Assembly: GCA_947652115.1 (NCBI GenBank)
Contig: OX393571.1
Coordinates: 18,199,134-18,263,133, forward strand
DNA: 64,000 bases
Source: Blastomussa wellsi
Lineage: Eukaryota > Cnidaria > Anthozoa > Scleractinia > Plerogyridae
Direction: 5' to 3'
The notes below the pieces were generated by a model. It ran no database searches. It had not been told where the DNA came from and saw nothing but the letters and a program-made list of their open reading frames with translations. This document shows positions 36,031-49,400 of this stretch, one piece after another. Position 1 is the stretch's first letter. Each line of letters opens with the position of its first letter. Position numbers and translations under genes: made by a program.

Positions 36031-36845
36031 CGAGGCCTGCTGGGAGGCAAGATGTCCCAGCATTCCTTCATTAAAACGAAAATTCTTGGAGGGCAGCCAG
36101 CTGGACATGGCAACAAAACATGTTCTCTTATACTCTCCATGACTTCTTCATCCGTGCACATATGATGGGGCCTACAGCCGAACGAAAATATTTCCCAGAG
36201 GACCACTCCGAAGGACCATATATCTGTCTCTACAGTGAACCTGTAATTTAGGATCCCTTCGGGGGCCATCCAACGAAGGGGCATTGGGGGCCTATTAGGA
36301 ATACGATGGTAATCGTGTGAAAAAGGATAACGCGATAACGCCACGTCCGTAATTTTGACAGTCATACTAGGTCCCACCATACAGTTCCGGGCTGCTAAGT
36401 CTCCATGAATGTAATTATGCTGGGACAAGTAGTTCATTCCCGCAGCTACTTGAACAGCGATTTGTAACTGATCGTAGTAACTTAGGATTTCTGGATCGTC
36501 GTCGTCATCGACGGGGCTCTCCAAAGGTGAGTTCTCGACTAGGTATTCGTATAAAGTGCCATATTCTACGCACTCGTACAATATGCACGTAGGAGGCCCA
36601 TTATAGCACATACCAGCGATACTTATGATGTTCGGGTGACCAAACTTGGACCAAGTCTCCGCTTGGCGTAAGAAGCATTCCCGGCTACTTTCCGAAGAGC
36701 TATTTCGGAGGACTTTGGCCAAGATAGCTCTTGTCGTTTGTTCGCCTTCAACTTTCTCCAAAACTTCGCCTTTGTACAGTTTGCCAAATTCTCCTTCACC
36801 CAAATCCTTTAGAAACCTGACAGTCTCGCGACGCATTTCTTTGAT
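35925..36845 (-). CDS. Gene A exon 11: ROR-like tyrosine kinase domain with altered motifs
   Basis: One exon of 306 codons. Glycine loop GEGEFGKLYKG is intact and the ATP lysine lies in AILAKVL. The catalytic loop is YIHGDLAARNC: the catalytic Asp and AARN are kept but the usual Arg is Gly (human RORs have Lys). The DFG position reads DVA in KITDVALSRYPF, keeping the metal-binding Asp; human RORs read DLG. Activation-segment Tyr is kept in SHDYHR. RWMAPEG and DIWSFGVVLWEIFSFG are normal. It may bind ATP and retain weak activity. The intronless kinase domain is shared with gene B. Confidence 0.88.
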   Translation of the reverse strand: MKEMRRETVRFLKDLGEGEFGKLYKGEVLEKVEGEQTTRAILAKVLRNSSSESSRECFLRQAETWSKFGHPNIISIAGMCYNGPPTCILYECVEYGTLYEYLVENSPLESPVDDDDDPEILSYYDQLQIAVQVAAGMNYLSQHNYIHGDLAARNCMVGPSMTVKITDVALSRYPFSHDYHRIPNRPPMPLRWMAPEGILNYRFTVETDIWSFGVVLWEIFSFGCRPHHMCTDEEVMESIREHVLLPCPAGCPPRIFVLMKECWDILPPSRPRFSTIYTHLCALRWDTNGPPPMHESYDRECFHVDV

Positions 36846-39800
36846 CTAAAAATTAAAAAGTAAACACTAACTTTAAGTTTAACTTCGAGTTGATCAAACA
36901 CAGTGAAATCACAATTTTTTCCAGCCTCCAAGGAAAACGGGTCCTGAGGGAACCGTCAACTGCCAGGGCCTAAAAAATACCGTCAACTGTCAAAAATAGG
37001 AAAATTTAATTGAGCCATCTCAGTGGAATATTAGGGGTGAGGGTTCGTACTCTTTTGAACTCTTAAAATTCCATGAACTTTTCCGTGATTTTTGCAAAGT
37101 TTTCCATGGACTAAATTTAAATATGTTCTTGAAAAATTATTTCGACTTCAAAGCAACTTTTATTTTGGAAGAAAATTGTTGCCTAAAATATTCATTTTCT
37201 ACAAGCGTCATTTTCAAGGACTCTTTGTATGCAGATACTTTTTGGATGTTTTAACAAGAGCTCACCTTCGGATAAGTCGGTTTACCAACAACAGGTACAA
37301 GAGGAGTTGCCGCTGACTGACTGGCTTGGTAAATGATTTGCTTGTGGTATCGCCAGCACACGAAGATCACGACTGAAGAGAACGCGATGGCAAAGACCAG
37401 GCACGGAACAACTGTGTACAAGATACTCACGATCTGTACTGTCTCTGCCACAGCAGACGGATCATCTGAAAGATTAAATCAATCTATTACGAGAGTGCTC
37501 AAGATTCCACAAAGAAGCTTCCGAACTTTGATTAACCCTTCGTAGAGGCACTCGGAAAATCTCCGATTCCGACTATCCAATCAAAAACTGCCGCGAGCAC
37601 TACCGAGCACAACACGTTTTCTATACTTCCAGCCAGCTTCAAGTACTTTTCGTGTTTATCGAGCAAAACCTACAAATAAGGCAAATCAGGCGATTATCAC
37701 CAGCTACAGATGCGATAATTTCTAGGGGAAAAAACAAACTGTAAAAGTGGTAGGTATTTCACCCATATAGCCTAAAAACAACAAATTTCTGTCTGCTTTT
37801 ACACAGTGAGCTTCTGATCATTGTCTAAGAAATAGCTTCAGCCACTGTGTGGTGTCTTTCAGTCCCCGACAAACCAACTGACGAGAAGCCAATATCTGGG
37901 CTGTCTGTGTACACGGTGTGCGACCTGGATTTCCTCTTGAATCTCTGGGTAGTTAACTTTTATCACCTACCAGTTATAGGTATTTCTGAAGTGAAAATTA
38001 CATTAAGCTGAATCATAAGCTTGAAGGAATCATAGTTGGAAGACTCGGTACTTTTCCATTTTCTTCTCATTCCGCTTATGATCCAGTGAAAACTACATTG
38101 TCAGAGTAGCAGACAAAAGTGGCAGAATACAGGCAGTCCATATGTTGTATCAGAAAGTATCAAAATAACGCAAGTAAAACACAAGTTAAGTCATTTTTAT
38201 TTTGCCTTCTTTTCCACAAGTAGAATTTAGGGCAATTTTTGGTCACGTAAATCACATACAACGTATGGGCCGACTGTGATCACAATACTACTTTTTATAG
38301 TTCACCACTAAATTTTCTGCGATTCTCATTGGTCTAAATTAAACACGTGACGCGATAGTCTTCATCCGCGTAGGGCATATCAGCGCATAGTGCCCGTCCG
38401 AGGAAAATACCCGGATGGATAGTGCCCGTCCGTGAATTTTTTTGTAAACAAGCGGGCTTTCGTTAAAAAAAAAAAACATTCAAACGCTATTTGATTGATC
38501 TGCATTTAGAGGGTTTTTTGCCTGATTTTCGTTTATTCGTACATTTCGGCTTGCAGCAAAAACTCGAGAAGCTGTTTTGTTCTTAAAACTAGCATACTTG
38601 CCCTCGAAGCTTCGCTTCTCGGGTAAATATTTGTTTTAAGAACATCAAATTTCCGCGGGGCAACTATCAGCCGATAGTTCCTCGACAGAAACACTCCAAG
38701 TGTTTCCACTTATGGCTCTGGCAATCTGGTTATCACTGAATCATAAGCGACGGAGTCAAGCGGAATCTTCTTACAAATCTATCTGACTGAGTGTTTGATT
38801 TTCATTATGTATGGTGACGCTCTGCAACTCAGCCTACGACTCTGGCTCCGTCGCTACAAAAAACGAGCCTTTTGGGTGTTGTAGGCTGCCAACTGGCTTA
38901 TACTTACCACAACTTGGAATATCACAGAAATCAAACTTGGTGTCGGCATCAGTAGTGAAACACCATGGTTTCTTCTTTTTTCCTCCAGGATTTCGACAAA
39001 AATTATGTCCGCCTGCAAGTTCTGGGTAATCTTTTGTTGATATAATGTGGTGATGAGGATCAGAAGAATTCCACCGCTGGCACACAAGGCCTCTCTCTGT
39101 AACGCTCACATTCGCACGGAAATTTTCTCCTTTATCACTGTAGCAACCAGTAAATGGTGAAACTAAAATTGTAAAAAAAAAACAACAAAGTTGGTGTTAA
39201 AGGAGAAGGTCACTCCAAAAACCGTAAACTTTACACTTTCCTTTGTCCGCTTCGGCGAAAAAAAAACACACATGGATTATTGAGTAAAGTTTCAAGTTAC
39301 TGTCCAGTTTAATAGCGCGTTTTCTCAACAAGTATTCGGTGTAGTCGAATCGACTTTAGTGTAGGCGAAATGACCTCGATGTAGGCGAAAGGACCGGTTA
39401 CCGCTTCTGGCTGTTCTCGGCAACAAATACATTGACATCATCATCATACACTTTATTTCAACTCGAATTTCACATCGCTCACAAGTACACCAAAAAGTGC
39501 CTTCTAACCGATAGTTAACTTCTTCACTTTCGCTTTCGCTATCCTCAGGATTAGGAACACATTCTGGCTCAAAACGGTAATGTTGAAGATCAGCAATGAC
39601 CTCGAGTATAAACACATTTGTCAGCACAAAATCCCTTGAACGGAATGACGTCACGCTCAGCGGCCTGGCCCAGCCTGGCTACTGAGCAAAAATGGCACTA
39701 GGGTTTCATCCGATACTTCAAAATTAGAGCCACCTTGCACAGCATAATAAACAATACAACATGAATGTATTGCCCAATAATTGTCATTCAAACAGTCACG

Positions 39801-42800
39801 TACTAGGGTTTCATCTTTAAAAGTTAAAAACCGACTTTGCTCAGGACAGTAAACAAACACTGGGTCTTGAGCCACATTGTACTGTTGGCCTGACAAACCG
39901 CACCAAGTGAAAGTACAATGGACTTGTACACAACTATTTCAATCGTGTAGTTTGATCGTGAAGATGAGGGTAGTCCTGAGAAGGACTGTTGCCGGTGACA
40001 GTGACTGACATTTCGACAACCTGAGCGGAAGTCATCATCAGAGTCATGTGAAGAGTTGTTCGTCAGTCGAATGTTACTACCCTCACCCGGACGATCAAAC
40101 TACACAATCAACTGTTACCCCCAGGTTCAAACCATTCGCTATTACTATTTCAACCACAAACATGTGTAAAAGTTTGAACCAAATTAACTAAAGACTTGAC
40201 ATTGAGGGAGTGAAGGCAGAAGAACATCAAAACCAACCTTTTCTTGACGGTTTAATTGGATTTGGAGTTCTTGGTTCATTGACCCCAAGTTTTATACAAT
40301 TTTGGCCTTCCTTGGAACTTTTACGAGGCAAATTGGAACACTGTGGGAACAAAACTTCCAACAACAATGCCCCTTCTGCTCTGATGTACTCCTTTTTACA
40401 AATCTTGGTACGAAGTGTTTCACATTCCTCATAGCAAATTTCTCGTGGCTTTGGAACTGGAGAAGTCTTATCGCAGCTTGGAAACTGGTAATGACACAAT
40501 AAAGGTTGTACAAAAGGCCTGCAGTGTTCACTAATTTCTTTTGAACCCCGCAAGTTCTTGTATGCATTGCTGAGTTTTATCTCAAAGTTTTCAAGTCTTT
40601 CATAACTTCTTAAGTAAATAGGCTGTCCCTTCAAGAATTTTGAGCAAATAGAGCCATTGTAAACGACACATGAGCCATTTTCTGGAGGTGCTGGAGGCGT
40701 GAGTATTTCCCTGAGAAAGAAATGAAATGTAGTTGTGTAAAAAATGGTACCTTGGAGAAAAGAGGCCATTTTAACAAAAATATTATTAAAACGAGATATA
40801 TTGTTTACAACCATTTAGTAAATTCTCAACCTCGGTTATTGCATTTCCAGCTTTCTGATTGGCTCACAAACCCCGGTTAATAGCAAATAACCAAGGTTTT
40901 ACCTTATATGGAAAACGGACGGGTTGTGTGTCTACAATTTTGCTCCCCACGAGAAGAAATACTTACAAAAAGACAAGTTAGTCGTTAATTGAAAAACAGC
41001 ATTTTCCGTTAAGCAAACAGGTAAACTCTACTAAGAAGCATTGAGTTCAATGCGAAACATTTAATCGAAACTGCTTGTAAATATACAACAAAAAGGAGTG
41101 AATATTAACACAGCGTTTACAGGAAGATCCAAAACTGATCAACACAATTTTGTCCAGCATAACTAAGGCTGGCAATTCAGTAAAGTTTGTTACCTTATAT
41201 CTGGACAAGGCTTGTCAGTTCCAGCGGGGCCAAGCTTTCCAAAGGAGCACAATAAATGTGGCAGACAAAGCGGCAATTTTTTTTGAGATGATATATAATT
41301 TTTACAAACAACATTGGCTTCCGACAGCGAAATTATCTTCGAAGATCAATCTCTCTCTCTCTCCCTGTTCATCCGTGCAGCAACCTTTTCTTCAGAGGAA
41401 TTCATCAGTTCTGAGCTAATCATCTTTGTATCAACACGGTTTATAATTTGGAATCAGTCTTGATCAACAGCTGTAAACACTACGCTCGATTTGGCTTGTA
41501 CAAGTAATGCAAAGTTCAACTTTGCAATATTTCGGATCTTCCATTAACCAGCATTGTTTGTCCAGATGTTCCATGATAAAGACAACTTTAGAGGAGATTG
41601 TGCCAGGAATATTTACGAAGAAGCAGCTGTTTCTCTTGCTCGCCTTTCACATGTTACATTCAACTTACAGAGCAAACAACGCACCACTGATTTTGCCGCC
41701 CTTACATACAATCACTTCGTTTAGGTCAAACTCAAATGTCTGCATTATTAATAGTATAAAAATAAAATAGACTGAACAAGTATACTGTTTCTTACGGCAA
41801 TAACCGAGGTTGAGAATTTACTAAAAAAATTATTCCATTCACCCTTGTTGGATATGAGGTGATAATAACCAACTCGCGCTACACACTTGTTGGTTACTTA
41901 TCACCTCATATCCAACGCGGGCTTATGGAATAATTGTTAAAAAATTGTTGAGAGGTTAACTCCACATGTAACTTTTACATTCTAAAATCATCTGAAAAAT
42001 TCTCCAAAATCCAGAGCCATGTGACAATTTCAAAAACAAAATGAAACCTAAAACAGGTCGTCAAGTCACTCTGACAAATACAGTCTGTACAAAACAAGCT
42101 TCACAACATAAGCAGCTTATAAAAGTTGTCTAGTTTCAACAAAATACAAAGGCATGGGACTACATTTAGGAGGGCTTATTTTTGGCAGGATTTTTGTGTC
42201 TGAGATTTGGGGTCTTAATTTACAGCTATTCACCAGACCTGATAATATTTTCAGTATCCACTTACAAATCATTAGTTGTTGACGTTTCCTTCCCCTGATC
42301 AAGTCCACTGTCTGTTGGATTGGATTGTTTTGAGTTTTTAGGAAAAATGCCTGCCAAAGAAAGATCCATGATTAGAAAAGAAATAAAACGTGAATGTAAA
42401 GGCAGTACTTAAATGCTATTAATCAAGATGATTGGATTTTTGCCTCATTGTTTCTTTGCATGATTAAATTCAGGGTTCGTACCCTTTTTTAGACTAAAAA
42501 TTCACAGACTTTTCAAGGACTTTCAAGGATACATTAAATCCATTTTTCAAGGGCTCCAGTGAGTGTGCCTAACAGAAAGTCTAGGTTGATTGAAATTACT
42601 GTAGCTACAAATTTCAAGGACTTTCAAGCACTGACTGCAATTTTCAAGTACTTTCAAGGCCTTGAATTTTTTTCTGAGATTCAAGGACTTTCAAGGTGCA
42701 TGCAAACCCTTTGTTATAGACCTCAACTGCAAACACTCCAAAAGAACTTGGTCAATATCCAGCCATTATTGGCCTCATGCTTGGTCAATAACCCACCTAC

Positions 42801-43366
42801 ATGTAGTTGCCCACCTGAGAGTGTATAATTTGGTTATGTGATGCAGGAATCATAGTTATTTATCATGTAGCAGTGTTGCCTGTTTCATTACCTTTTGTAG
42901 TAAATGAAGTGGTCGTCCTTCTGGAAGGTAGCAGATTGGAGGGCAATGGCGATTTGATTTCTGGAGACAAAACACAATTCAAACTCTCTCAATTGTCACA
43001 ACTGCAGACAGCACTGCTTATGGCATGTGTTGAACATAATAATGCATTTCAGTGTAACTTAACAACATATGAACAAGTAAAAAGAATTCACTTGCTATGT
43101 GCACTACCGAGTTGAAAATATGGACCGTGCAAAGATGAGGGAATTTTAAACTTGACCTTTGTCAAATTAACTGCAGTCTAAAAAAAGTAGAGTCATAAAA
43201 ATGGTGCTGCCCTGCCTGGTTTGACAAGCTAACATGACTGTATAATTTGGTTTTGTCAACTGGGTTGATAATGTGAAGCGTCAGCTCTTGAATCTCTTTA
43301 CGGAGGCCAATTGACATTATCAACCCAGTTGATAAAACCAAATTATATTGTTATACTTCCCACCTA

Positions 43367-43400
<34 letters not shown>

Positions 43401-46400
43401 CTCCCCCCAACATGACTGTAATCTGCTAGTAGTTAATAGCTAAACACATTTAACAAATGCATCAATAAATGGAGGTTGGGTGCCTGGGATGTTCAGGGTC
43501 TTCCGCTGGAGGCTGGCCAGCCAGCCCCTAGACCGCTCCCACGGCTGGCAAATCCCCACAACCCAGCCATGAACCCCCACGCCAGGCATTGAGGCACCCA
43601 TCACACTGTTAAGCAGTGGAAATAGGGAGGGGAGGGAGGGGAGAATACAGCTGAAACAACCAGCACAAGATGGCCAACACAGCTCCATGATGAACGCTGC
43701 CATGTGATTGAATGAACCATGTGAGCCTGTGAGCCCAAGAATACACCGCTGACCGCTGTTTGTTGTTAACTTTTTAAATATGCATTTAACTGCATTTTAA
43801 AGCAACTACTATTGTGCCCTAAATAGCAAAACTGAATATTTCGGTGCTGACTTAACACTAAGGAAGAACAGGAGATGGAAAACTGGTGATTAGCATGGTC
43901 AAGAAGATCTATTTGAGTCTCTTGGGTTAAAGATGGTATCATACTGTCTCCAGGTTTCATTATTTTTATTTTGGAATTAATTTTACTATAGCAAAATAAA
44001 GCACTTGAAAGGCACTTATGAATCAATTTGTGATAATCCTCACGAAACTGAATAATTAAAGGAAAAACAAATGGCAGGGCTCAGTGATAATCGTGCAACT
44101 GCAGTGCAAATATGTTATATATTCTTCTTTATTATATGGCCGTGTCTCACGTGGACTGGAAACTAGCAAATTCACGAATTTGATTGGCTAAAATCGATAT
44201 TGACCGAAGTTGCATTTCAGGGGTCAGAAAGTTACAAACAAAACAGGAACACATTGTCTCCTTTTTGTCTAAAAATACTAAATGCAAAATTAAAAAAGCT
44301 TGGCAAGAATAAAAAGTAAAGATACAACCAAACTTTTGCAAATTTAAGTTCAACTCATCGCCGTTTGCAAGCAAAATGTCAGCGAGAACGAAGCAGTGTC
44401 GTTAAGCAAATTTAGGTTTCCGTTTGGCCATATAATAAACATCTTATTAACCGAGCTTAGTCGGTCTGTATGGACGAATCTTGACCTCGGTTCGGTCAAG
44501 ATTCTCCCATACAGACCTCCCGCTCGGTTAATTAGAGCTAAATAAGGAACTTGTAAAGTGACAAGCTCCCAGCTGCCTTAATTTTTATAATCTATGATAT
44601 ATTATTTCTCCTCTGATTATCAATCCAAAATCAAGCATACTAGTAATAAGAATAACCAAACTGATCTACTGAAGGAAAACTGACTGATGTTTAAGTTGAG
44701 TAAACTAACCAAGCGTTGACTTGTCTTGTGGTGTAGTAGGTTTTATACTTGCTATAAAAAGAAAAAAAATAGGCAATTTAAGAAATTATTTAATATATGA
44801 TGATATGAGACGAGACAAAACGATCAATTATGACATGAGCGTGGGACAAAGAAAAACTCTTACAGTAGTCCCAGACAGTATTTGAACCCCATGACCTTGC
44901 AGATAATTTGACTATTAAGATACAGACAGTGAATCACAATGATAATCCTTGTCTTGTCTGACAGGTAATAAATGAGCATAAATTTTCAATTTACACTTTG
45001 TTAAGTGTTTATCTGTGACTATCAAAAGATGGAAAGTTCCATGGTGTGAATGATGGCAATTCATTATTTAAAAAAAATATGTCGGAATGTCCGAGAATGT
45101 TAGTAATTATCATTTTAACATGAGGGTGAAGAGTAATTTTTACAGTGAAACCTCTACATAAGAGTTCTAAAAAACTGGAAAATATGTTGGCTATAATGCA
45201 GTTTCATTAATAAAACTGGGTGCTATTCCATTATAGTTTACTATTAGTTGGCCAAAGAATAAAATTCGTTATATCAAGGAGTGGTATATTTTTTAGACTG
45301 AGGTTTGTTACATGTATGTGTAAATCAAGGTTCCGCTGTATTAGAAAAAATGTATTTGACTTTCAGTAAATGCAATTCAGGGCTTAGGTAAACATACCAT
45401 TCACAACAAGAAAAGCTTGTATCCTCGCTGTTCCAAGCGAGTTATTTGCCACACAGGTGTACGTCCCAGCATCACTCAATTGTACAAAGCGATTCTTGAG
45501 TCTCGAACCCCACTCCCTAATATGCAGAATAGCATGCAAATATGAGTCAAAAGCATGAATATACTGTATTCAGGGGTTTCACCAAGTTTTTGTGCAGGAG
45601 GTCAGTATGGTTTTTTTGCCGGCATTTTTAGTTTTTCTTTTTAAAGAAAGTAAGCCGGGCTACGTCATGGCTAAGTCGGTCAATTTGCCCAGTGCTTGGC
45701 CCTGTGTATTTACCCCTGTCTCACAATCTGAAAAAAAGGAAAGCCTTTTAAGCCAGACTGGCTCATAGCTTCCGGTTCTGTAGAATGAAGTGGCTAGGAG
45801 TATTTCTATTCCTCCTGGATGGGATGCTTGTCCATCGCAGGTTACTCCACAGCATTCTGTCAGGTTGCTCTACTAATTCGCCTATACCCATTTATACTCC
45901 TGGGTGGAGAGAGGCACTGTGAGAGTAAAGTGTCTTGCCCAACAACACAATGCAGTGTCCCCAGCCGGGACTCGAACCCAGGCTGTTCAAGCCAGAGTCC
46001 AGCACATTAACCATTAGGTCTCCGCACCTCCATTGCAACCTAAAAATATGTCCAAATTGTCACAAAAACTTGCACTTTATTTACTGAACATGAAAAGTTT
46101 CCAGTTTGATCAGAAAGATCAAAATATTTTGAAATACATGTCATAAACTAGAAATGCAGGCATCTGTTAAATGTTATTTTCACAAACTGATTGCTGTCAT
46201 CAGAGTTAGCAGCAAAATATATTGAAATAACTGGTAGAACTCCAGCAGTTGCTAGCTTGTTTTGAACCCGGGTTTGATAATGACAGGTAATTAATAATTC
46301 CTAGATGAATGAAATATTTTGTCGGAGCATAGCCCAACTGGAAGGGTCATTTTAGGTGAAATGCTTATCCATCATAGGTTTCCCCTGCCAGCTTTAAATT

Positions 46401-49400
46401 TGTGGGTCACCATTTACAGGGCTGTCACTAATTTTTCAAGTAGGCGGGGAAAACAAGTAGGCGGGGATTTTGATGTTCGATGTATTTTTCACTTTCCAGT
46501 GTTTTGGTTTTGTTTTAAAGTAGCCAGGGCTCAAACTCATAGTAGCCAGGGGAGTTCCCAGGCCCCCGGCCCTTAGTGACAGCCCTGCATTTATACACAT
46601 GGATGGAGACCGGGGCTATGAGAGTAAAGGTCTTGTCCAAAAGCACAATGCTGTGCCTTAGTCAGGGCTCAAATCTGGACTGTTCGATTCGAGACCAGTA
46701 GGCTGCCATGCTTCCCACAAGGGAGCTGAACAGCACATACCTTTTAATAATGACAAATGATCCACTCTTGTTTCGGATTATTTTTCCATTTTTGTACCAT
46801 GTAACATCCGGTGTGGGACGACCACTCACATAACATTTGAATTGTGCTCTACCCTCCTCCATGGCTGTTAGATTTTGAAGAGGTTTGTCAAAAATGGGTG
46901 CTGTAAAACACAAGGGAAAAATATTGTCTTCCTTTCTCAGATTATAACCATTTTTCATTATCTTTGGGAACAATATACTTAGTTTACAAACTTTTTATGT
47001 ATAGATATTACAGGACCAAACAAACATATCCACCACACCAACCTAAGGCCTGGTTCAAACGTCAAACTTTTCATGTGGCAAACCTAATATCTATTTGGGT
47101 CGATCCGAATAATTAAGTTTGGCAGTTGATTCAAACGTCGAACTTTCACATGTGCCGAACTCATTATCCACCTAGAGCAAAAAAGTGAATTTTACACCTT
47201 ATGGAACAAAATAAATACTCTGCAATGGGACCGCATATCCCTGACACTTCAAATAAAACACAAAGAACAGTTGTGGAAGAACTTGTAATGTGGTTGTCAG
47301 GCTTCGGTCAAATTTCTTCGGTATCGATCAGTTCTGTAACCAATCAGTTCTGTAACTACCGGCTTAAGTTTCTAGTCTTGTCTTTTGTTTCTTTCTGGTT
47401 TAGACGAATATTCAATAATAAAAGGCAAAACAGCATCCGAATTTTGTGCGATTCAAAGTGTCATCTCTCCCCATTTCATGCACACCATGTTTTGACAGTT
47501 CACTCACCAAACTCTCTATTAACAAATACATTAGCATAATTTATGCATTAGATTTGGCACATGTAAGATCGACGTATGAACTGAAGTCGATCTTTTGCCG
47601 TTTGATCCAACAAGCCCAGTAGAATAGAACGGCAGGTTGACCCAAACACAAAACTGCCAAACTTATTGAAATGATTCATACGTTGAACTTTTCATTTGTC
47701 ATATCTAAAAAAAGTAATTAGATTCGCCACATGAAAAGTTTGACGTTTCAAATGGGCCTAAGGCTAGCACAGTTTAAAATAAAAATCAGGCTGCAGAGGT
47801 GTAAACAAATCGCTGTAATATTATTGGATACAGGTCTGTAATAGGACACCATCATTTTCACCATTTTCACAGGTAAGAGGTTCTATAAAACTTGTTCACT
47901 TCAAAATTTGGTGTTGATTCAATTAATTCGTAACTGAACCTTGTGTTCTACATCTCAGAGAGATAATTTGAAATATAATTGGCCAAGTATGATTTTGAAA
48001 TTAAATGCCTGACTTGAACCTGAATTGTACAACACAAGGTCTAATAAAATTTGTCAATATATTACTCATAATTATTAGTTTTGGGGATTTGGTGGACTAA
48101 CTAGACAAAATCTTCAATATCCCCTTGTTAAATCTTTACTCTTGTTATCTAGATGCTCACTGTGATAATAAAAAATAACAAAGGTATCAATTAATATTGT
48201 TTTGAAATATATTTTCACTTTTAAATGAAAATTTGAGTCAGATATGATTGGCTGCCTGGCTGGTATTTTTATTTTATCAATATTGTTTGTACTTTAACAC
48301 AGGCAAGCGAGTATGATATATTGATTTCTACCTTTGTAATGTGGGCATGAAAACTGAAAAACCACCTACATATGCCCATGGTCAAGTTATAGTTGAAATT
48401 ACCTAGACGATTAGAGATTCTCAAGTTGCTCTCATCATCATTTTATTTCAATAGTTTTAAATTTAACAAATTAGAGAAATACACAACCCGCATATAGCAA
48501 AGCTTCTAATACTTTCTTCTAATACTATAAATATGTTCCTAAAGGAATGCATTCCTGGTTTCTTTTATTTCAACTTTTCAATGAAATTTTTAGTCAGATA
48601 ATAATTCATACCTTTGCAATCTGGGCATGACTTTGAGTGATTTGACAACTCAGAGCTGAAAGTAACACAAGGTTGACATTTTAGTGTATAGTATTGCTGT
48701 GTATTTTTAAGATTTTGCGATGTTTTTGATAGCAGATAAGGCAATAGCTTTTGTGGGAGGCGTGGTGGCATAATGGACTCTGGATCGGATGGTCCGGGTT
48801 TGAGCCCTGGCTGGGGCACTGCATTGTGTTCTTGGGCAAGACACTTTTCTCTCACAGTGTCTCTCTCCACCCAGGTGTATAAATGGGCCCCGGCGAAATA
48901 ATGCTGGGGGACAACCCTGCGATGGACTACCATCCATCCAGGGGGAGTAGAAATATTCCTAGCTGTTAAATGATACAGAAACCAGGAAAAGCTCCAGCAG
49001 TATGGGCCACTAGGTAAGAGGCTTTACCTTGTGCATGAAACAAAACCCAAATGATGAGTAAAATGCTGAAAACTAAAACCACTCATAAGAAATTCACTCT
49101 CCATCCAATGTTTTTCTATTATGAAATCCTGAATTTTATCCATGTGTAGTGGTCCTACGTTGTGGAAGAACTTGTTTTCTGGCCCCCTAAGACCATAACC
49201 TGAGGTTCTATCAAAAGAAGTACAATTAATTGGAGAAAGTGATATTTAACCTGAGAGGAACACACAACAGCTTCAGCTGGTTTTAATGTGGGTCCGCTAT
49301 CAAGGATGAATTGGGATATTAAGAAATGTGGTTTTTGAGGAGGGAGGAAAACCGGAGAGTCTGGAGAAAAACCCTTGGAGCGAGGAAAGAACCAACAACA

